From Spiroplasma ixodetis Y32 (GTDB taxonomy: Bacteria > Bacillota_I > Bacilli_A > Mycoplasmatales > VBWQ01), in contig NZ_CP127039.1 of NCBI RefSeq assembly GCF_030316605.1, forward strand, positions 1,550,001 through 1,614,000: 64,000 nt of DNA. The letters are read 5' to 3'. The translations under genes and the position numbers were made by a program. Under the pieces are notes generated by a model. The model saw only the letters and a program-made list of their open reading frames with translations. It searched no databases and was not told where the DNA came from. This document shows, one piece after another, positions 59,686-64,000 of this stretch; the stretch's first letter is position 1, and each line of letters begins with the position of its first letter.

Positions 59686-59713
59686 TTTAATTTATATTTT
59701 TTGTAGAATTAAA

Positions 59714-59751
59714 TTAAGGCTTATCTAAAATGTATTTTAGATAAGCCTTAA
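59714..59751. terminator. strong 17-bp stem terminator
   Basis: TTAAGGCTTATCTAAAA and its complement around TGTA. T-rich on one side. Confidence 0.8.
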
Positions 59752-59860
59752 TTTAAGTTTATAACTGAAAAAATTAATATACAATAAAAAATGTTTAATA
59801 GTAATTATTTTAAAAAATAAATATTTTTATAAGAGTTAGTTGTAAGTTTTAATTATTTAT

Positions 59861-60800
59861 GGCTTTTCTCCCTTTATGTACTATTTTTAAATTTTATCAC
59901 ATAAATGTTGAGAAAAGCCTATCTACGGACTTCTCCCCACATTTTTAAATGAAACATAGCATTACAGTTTCAAAAGTAGGTATCTTGTTGAATTTATATG
60001 CAGCTTCTTTGGCATATAAATGAACATGATGTTTTGCAACTTTGATATGTGTTTTAAATGTTCTTCGTATATGTTTTCATACTGATTCAATTTGATTGGT
60101 ATTTACGCCAATTTTTGAAACATAACCATCTTGATGGTTAACTGTTTTGTGATTAGGGAAAAGTGATTTGAAATCACGATATCCTTTTCAAGAATCAGTA
60201 TGTACATCACACTTTGAAGAAATATGGTTTCTTGCAAACTGCAAAAGATTTTTACTTTTTGCGTTTTTGATTACTTTCACAATTAAATTATTGGTTTTTT
60301 TTCATAAATCCCAACAATTAATGTTTTATTTATCAAAGATCTTCCTTGTTTTTTAAAACCCATATGTGAAAGATACATTTCATCCATTTGCACTATGCCC
60401 TCAACAATAAATTGATGTTCTTGTTTGGCAATACGATTTCTGATTTCATGACCCATTCTTCAAGCAGTTTTCAAAGTCACACCCAATTCTTTTGCAACAT
60501 CAGTTGATGTAATTCCATGTTTGGTGTTTATTCATCTAAAGATGAGATAAAATCAAAATCTCAAAGGTGTTTGTGACTTGTAAAAAATGGTGCCATGAAG
60601 AATACTAAATGTTTGATAACATTTCAAACATCTTATTCTTCTTAAATTAGAAGTATTCAAACTTGTTCAAGAACACATGATACATTTGTTTTTCTTCAAA
60701 CTTGCTATATATTTTAAACAATCCTGTTCTGTTTGAAAAGCATTGTTGAACTCATTCAATTTCATTGTTTCCTCCACAAGTACATGTGGGGAGAAGTCCG
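59861..60800 (-). mobile_element. IS1595-type element, copy J
   Basis: 940 bp; duplications TTATTTAT at 59853-59860 and 60801-60808. Confidence 0.9.
59945..60765 (-). pseudogene. IS1595-family transposase, one-base frameshift
   Basis: 821 nt instead of 822: the ACAAC after YEK has become an uninterrupted A-run, shifting the frame in the catalytic domain. Copy A carries the same change. Confidence 0.88.
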
Positions 60801-60859
60801 TTATTTATTTTGTAATGTATAATTTTGTGTAAAAATAATTATTAAATCTTTGATAATAC

Positions 60860-60888
60860 TTGTTTTTTTAAATAAGTTTCTATATAAT
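60860..60888 (+). promoter_or_regulatory. rplM-rpsI promoter
   Basis: TTGTTT (60860-60865), 17-nt spacer, TATAAT (60883-60888). The leader (about 50 nt) has AATGTAGTCCCGGTAAAAAT then ACTGTAAGGAG, which may form an L13-type regulatory hairpin. Confidence 0.7.
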
Positions 60889-60944
60889 TATTAATGCTTT
60901 AAGCAATGTAGTCCCGGTAAAAATTACACTGTAAGGAGAAAAAA

Positions 60945-61385
60945 ATGCGTCAAACAACAATGAATTTCAGTAACATTGAAAAAAAATGATATGTTATTGA
61001 TGCCAGTGGTTTAATTTTAGGACGTCTTGCAACTAAAGTTGCAATGATATTGCGTGGTAAAAATAAACCTTCATTTACACCACATTTAGATTGTGGAGAT
61101 TATATCATCATTATTAATGCAAACAAAATTAAATTAACAGGTAATAAATTACAAGATAAGAAGTACTATAACCATTCACAATATCCTGGTGGATTACGTG
61201 TACGTAATGCACAAAGTATGATTGCTAAAGATGCTTCTGAATTAGTAGAGATAGCGATTAAGGGTATGCTACCAAATACTACCTTAGGTCGTAAGCAATT
61301 TACACATCTTCATGTTTATAACCATGATCAACATCAACATCAAGCCCAAAACCCTGAAGTTTTAATATTAGGCCAAGAGGAGTAG
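60945..61385 (+). CDS. rplM: 50S ribosomal protein L13
   Basis: The 146-residue protein reads [40 protein letters not shown], the L13 signature [19 protein letters not shown], and ends LILGQEE. Trp is TGA. AAGGAG precedes the start. It lies 6 nt from rpsI, the universal bacterial pair. Confidence 0.97.
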
Positions 61386-61391
61386 ACTTTT

Positions 61392-61799
61392 ATGACAACA
61401 TCTAATAAACCCGTAACTTATTCAAGTTCAGGCGGACGTAAAACGTCAACTGCCCGTGTTCATTTAAAAAATACTGGTCAATCAAAAATATTAATTAATG
61501 GTTTTGAGCCTTTAAAATATTTAGAACAAGAAATCTTAGTTCAAGATATGTTATTGCCTTTAAAAGTAACTAATACGTTAGAAAACTTTGATATTAATAT
61601 CAAAGTTGAAGGCGGTGGAAGAACTGGTCAAGCTGGTGCAGCACGTTTAGCTTTATCTAATGTTTTAGTTAAGGTGTCAGAAGATTATCGAGCATTATTA
61701 AGACAATTTGGATTATTAACTCGTGATGCACGTAAAAAAGAACGTAAAAAATATGGTTTAAAAGCAGCCAGAAAAGCACCACAATTTTCAAAACGTTAA
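61392..61799 (+). CDS. rpsI: 30S ribosomal protein S9
   Basis: The 135-residue protein has GGRKTSTARVHLKNTGQSKI, KVEGGGRTGQAGAARLALSN (S9 signature) and the tail LKAARKAPQFSKR, whose last Lys-Arg contacts the P-site tRNA. Its Shine-Dalgarno, GAGGAG, lies in the end of rplM. Confidence 0.97.
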   Translation: MTTSNKPVTYSSSGGRKTSTARVHLKNTGQSKILINGFEPLKYLEQEILVQDMLLPLKVTNTLENFDINIKVEGGGRTGQAGAARLALSNVLVKVSEDYRALLRQFGLLTRDARKKERKKYGLKAARKAPQFSKR

Positions 61800-61804
61800 T
61801 ATAA

Positions 61805-61835
61805 TAAAAAAAAGAGTCTCAGACTCTTTTTTTTA
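61805..61835 (+). terminator. rho-independent terminator of rplM-rpsI
   Basis: A-rich/AAGAGTCT stem with AGACTCTT and eight T, directly after the rpsI stop. Confidence 0.9.
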
Positions 61836-62061
61836 TTATTATCTAATATTTTTTTATTATTATAGTATTACTAGAATTTTATATATTATTTTTGTTTATA
61901 ATTTATTTCTTTTTTTAAATTTGTATTTCTTTAGATAAATTGGAGGTTTTTTTATTATAAACACTATATATGTTTAAAATAAGCATATCAATAATTTGTT
62001 TTAAGAATAATGTAAGATTAATTTACAAAAATTTAATAAAATTAAGGAGAAATTTTAGTTT
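61836..62061. other. AT-rich intergenic region
   Basis: No gene seen. AAGGAG at about 62044 is the ribosome site of the following gene. Confidence 0.4.
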
Positions 62062-62209
62062 ATGCCAAAAGAAATTAGAAGAAAAAGAAAAGTTATTGTA
62101 GGAATGGTTGGTGGTACAGTTTTGGCTGGTGGATTAATTGTGGGGGTATTATAGAAATTTCTGAAATATTAGTTCAAAATGAGGGGGTATATCAAGAAAA
62201 ATTAAATAT
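62062..62209 (+). pseudogene. single-span membrane protein, frameshifted and cut by IS1595 copy K
   Basis: MPKEIRRKRKVIVGMVGGTV begins a basic N-terminus and membrane anchor. A run of five G near 62145 shifts the frame; the next frame reads IIEISEILVQNEGVYQEKLN into the IS. The remainder is outside the window. A signal-anchored surface protein is possible. Confidence 0.45.
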
Positions 62210-62651
62210 CGGACTTCTCCCCACATGTACTTGTGAAGGAAACAATGAAATTGAATGAGTTCAACAATGCTTTTCAAACAGAACAGTATTGTTTAAAATA
62301 TATAGCAAGTTTGAAGAAAAATAAATGTATCATGTGTTCTTGAACAAGTTTGAATACTTCTAATTTAAGAAGAATAAGATGTTTGAAATGTCATCAAACA
62401 TTTAGTATTCTTCATGGCACCATTTTTTACAAGTCACAAACACCTTTGAGATTTTGATTTTATCTCATCTTTAGATGAATAAACACCAAACATGGAATTA
62501 CATCAACTGATGTTGCAAAAGAATTGGGTGTGACTTTGAAAACTGCTTGAAGAATGGGTCATGAAATCAGAAATCGTATTGCCAAACAAGAACATCAATT
62601 TATTGTTGAGGGCATAGTGCAAATGGATGAAATGTATCTTTCACATATGGG
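62210..62651 (+). mobile_element. IS1595-type element, copy K (5' half)
   Basis: It has the left end and transposase start, cut at SHMG by IS3 copy 5, within 2 bp of where copy D is cut by IS3 copy 4. The left end has TGTGAAGG for TGTGGAGG. Confidence 0.9.
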
Positions 62652-64000
62652 GGCATTGGTTAGATAAGTTTACTTTCTTGTCTTCAAATCTGTACAAATT
62701 GGTTTGGAGACATTTTTAATCGTAAAATCATTCTATCATTATTTCATCAGTTAATAAATTTTCTTAATGCTTCTGTGAAATGTTTAATGCTATTAAACTT
62801 GTTACCAAACATAATTTTAAAATCTCTTTTGATTCAGCGATTTAAACATTCACTTACTTGGTTGCCTTTAAATCCTGATAAACTTTTTGAATGAATTAAA
62901 GTTTTACTTTTATTAAAACTATTTGTAACTATTTTACTAGTATTACCTGAACCTAAATCAGACTGGATAAATGTTGCAAATATTTTATGTTCTTTACGAC
63001 TTGCCTTTGTTACTTGATTAAGAACATTTAAAATGGTTATTGCATTTTCACTTTTATTAATTTTTCAACCAACTATAGCATTACTATTCATATCTGTAGC
63101 AATTTCTAATAATAATTTAGTTTTTTTATTATTAATAATTAATTCTTTAAATCAAGTACCATCGATGCCAACTTTTTCAAGATAAGTATTACTGGTAAAA
63201 TTACGTTTTAATAAATCTTGGAAATTTGATTTTAAGGAATTAGATTTCGCTCTACGCTGTTTTTTGGGTTTGGTTAATAGTTTGATATTATTATCTTCTA
63301 ATAACCTCATAATGCTGTTTTTACTGCATTTAAGATTGGTGTTGTTTTTCTTTAATTCTAATCTCACCTTTTCTAAACTAGTAATTTTAATTATTTTATC
63401 TTTGTTGCTAATAACAACAATTTTATTTAATTCTTTTAATAACTCATTATCAATTTTTGTTTGATATTTCTTTTTACCGTTTTTTATTCATTTATAATAT
63501 GCAACTTTACTGATAGGTAACAAACTAATTATGTCATTAATTCCATAATTTTTATTTCTATATTTATCAACTATTAAAAAACATTTACTTTTCAATAATT
63601 TACTATTTAAAATATTTTGATTGTTTTTTAATTCTTTATCACAGAATTGTTTTTGTCTTAAAAATTCATTTTTTATTTTTTCTTTTAGTAGTGACTTTTT
63701 GAGTTTTTTATTTTCAAGTTTTAAATTTTTATCTTTGATATTCACTTTATCTATTTGATGATTTGTTTGAAAAGTATGAATAGTAATTAATTTATTATTT
63801 TTTTGATATTTTTTTACTCAATTATAAATTAATGATCTGGTTGATAATTGATATTTGGTTTTAATATCAATGGTTTTTAATTTTTTAATCACTACATATT
63901 CATTTAAAACATCTAGTTTAATTTTTCTTGTATAAACTTTATATTTCATCTTTACTCCTTAACTATTAATTATTTAAACTAATCATACTGTCTAGATTAA
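62652..64000 (-). mobile_element. IS3-type element, copy 5 (continues beyond window)
   Basis: It starts GGCATTGGTTAGATAAG and runs past the right edge. It carries the only undamaged IS3-type transposase in the window. Confidence 0.92.
62660..63949 (-). CDS. IS3-type transposase (intact, single reading frame)
   Basis: 429 residues in one frame. N-terminal HTH (KTIDIKTKYQLSTRSLIYNW), a long basic coiled coil (about 75-130, NLKLENKKLKKSLLKEKIKN), an HTH_21-like region (NKNYGINDIISLLPISKVAY), and the integrase core: KVGIDGTWFKELI, FIQSDLGSGNTS, NQVSECLNRWIKRD. It ends MSPNQFVQIWRQESKLI. IS3 elements usually split this into orfA/orfB joined by a programmed frameshift; here none is needed. ATG 63947-63949 follows AAGGAG. 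Confidence 0.92.

Overview
The window is AT-rich Mollicutes DNA that uses genetic code 4: in-frame TGA codons read as Trp in nearly every gene (fruA, rpiR-like, lgt, tyrS, rplM, all transposases). Gene content and plectrovirus/IS remnants point to Spiroplasma. From memory, the 5' part of the 16S gene resembles the ixodetis clade of arthropod symbionts more than the citri clade; this was not checked against a database.

Layout. 1-3.4 kb: a leftward sugar operon (RpiR-type regulator, fructose PTS fruA, manA running off the left edge). 3.4-8.7 kb: tsaB, two Pr6Pr-type membrane proteins flanking a frameshifted surface protein, and a small membrane protein. 8.8-13.9 kb: a leftward 16S-23S-5S rRNA operon with a near-consensus promoter and no tRNA in the spacers. 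13.9-17.9 kb: a 1006-residue PLD nuclease/SF2 helicase/DUF3427-like protein, rpmF, and a small frameshifted coiled-coil gene. 17.9-22.9 kb and 26.5-35.8 kb: accessory DNA with IS elements, a decayed plectrovirus-like segment (coat-like fragment, Zot-like ATPase, hairpin cluster), a phage-like cluster (Zn-binding protein, RuvC-like resolvase, large unknown protein) and a broken ISLre2-like transposase. Between them: deoC, an oxidoreductase pseudogene and rsmE. 36.5-40 kb: an SGNH/GDSL hydrolase and a Nudix-SLOG fusion whose SLOG part resembles Thoeris ThsA. 40.4-44.9 kb: hprK-lgt-trxB-whiA-xre. 46-49.2 kb: tyrS with a large internal insertion and a CvpA-like membrane protein. 49.4-60.8 kb: nested IS insertions, rpsD, and a second, degraded GDSL gene. 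60.9-61.8 kb: rplM-rpsI. The right edge is an intact IS3-type copy extending past the window.

Mobile DNA dominates. Eleven IS1595-type copies (about 941 bp) are present. Nine still have both ends, each with a readable 8-bp AT-only target duplication, and at least six genes can be rebuilt in frame by removing the IS and one duplication. Five copies of an IS3-type element (about 1.38 kb), one full and two partial copies of a third rve-type element, one IS150-like relic and one ISLre2-like relic complete the set.

The most interesting items are the Nudix/ThsA-SLOG fusion, an inverted terminal segment in one IS1595 copy, evidence that a frameshifted IS1595 copy still moved, the TyrRS insertion, and a phage-like cluster apparently split by recombination between IS3 copies. 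Many genes differ from an intact frame by a single base in an A or T run, which could be symbiont gene decay or homopolymer sequencing error; the sequence alone cannot decide.
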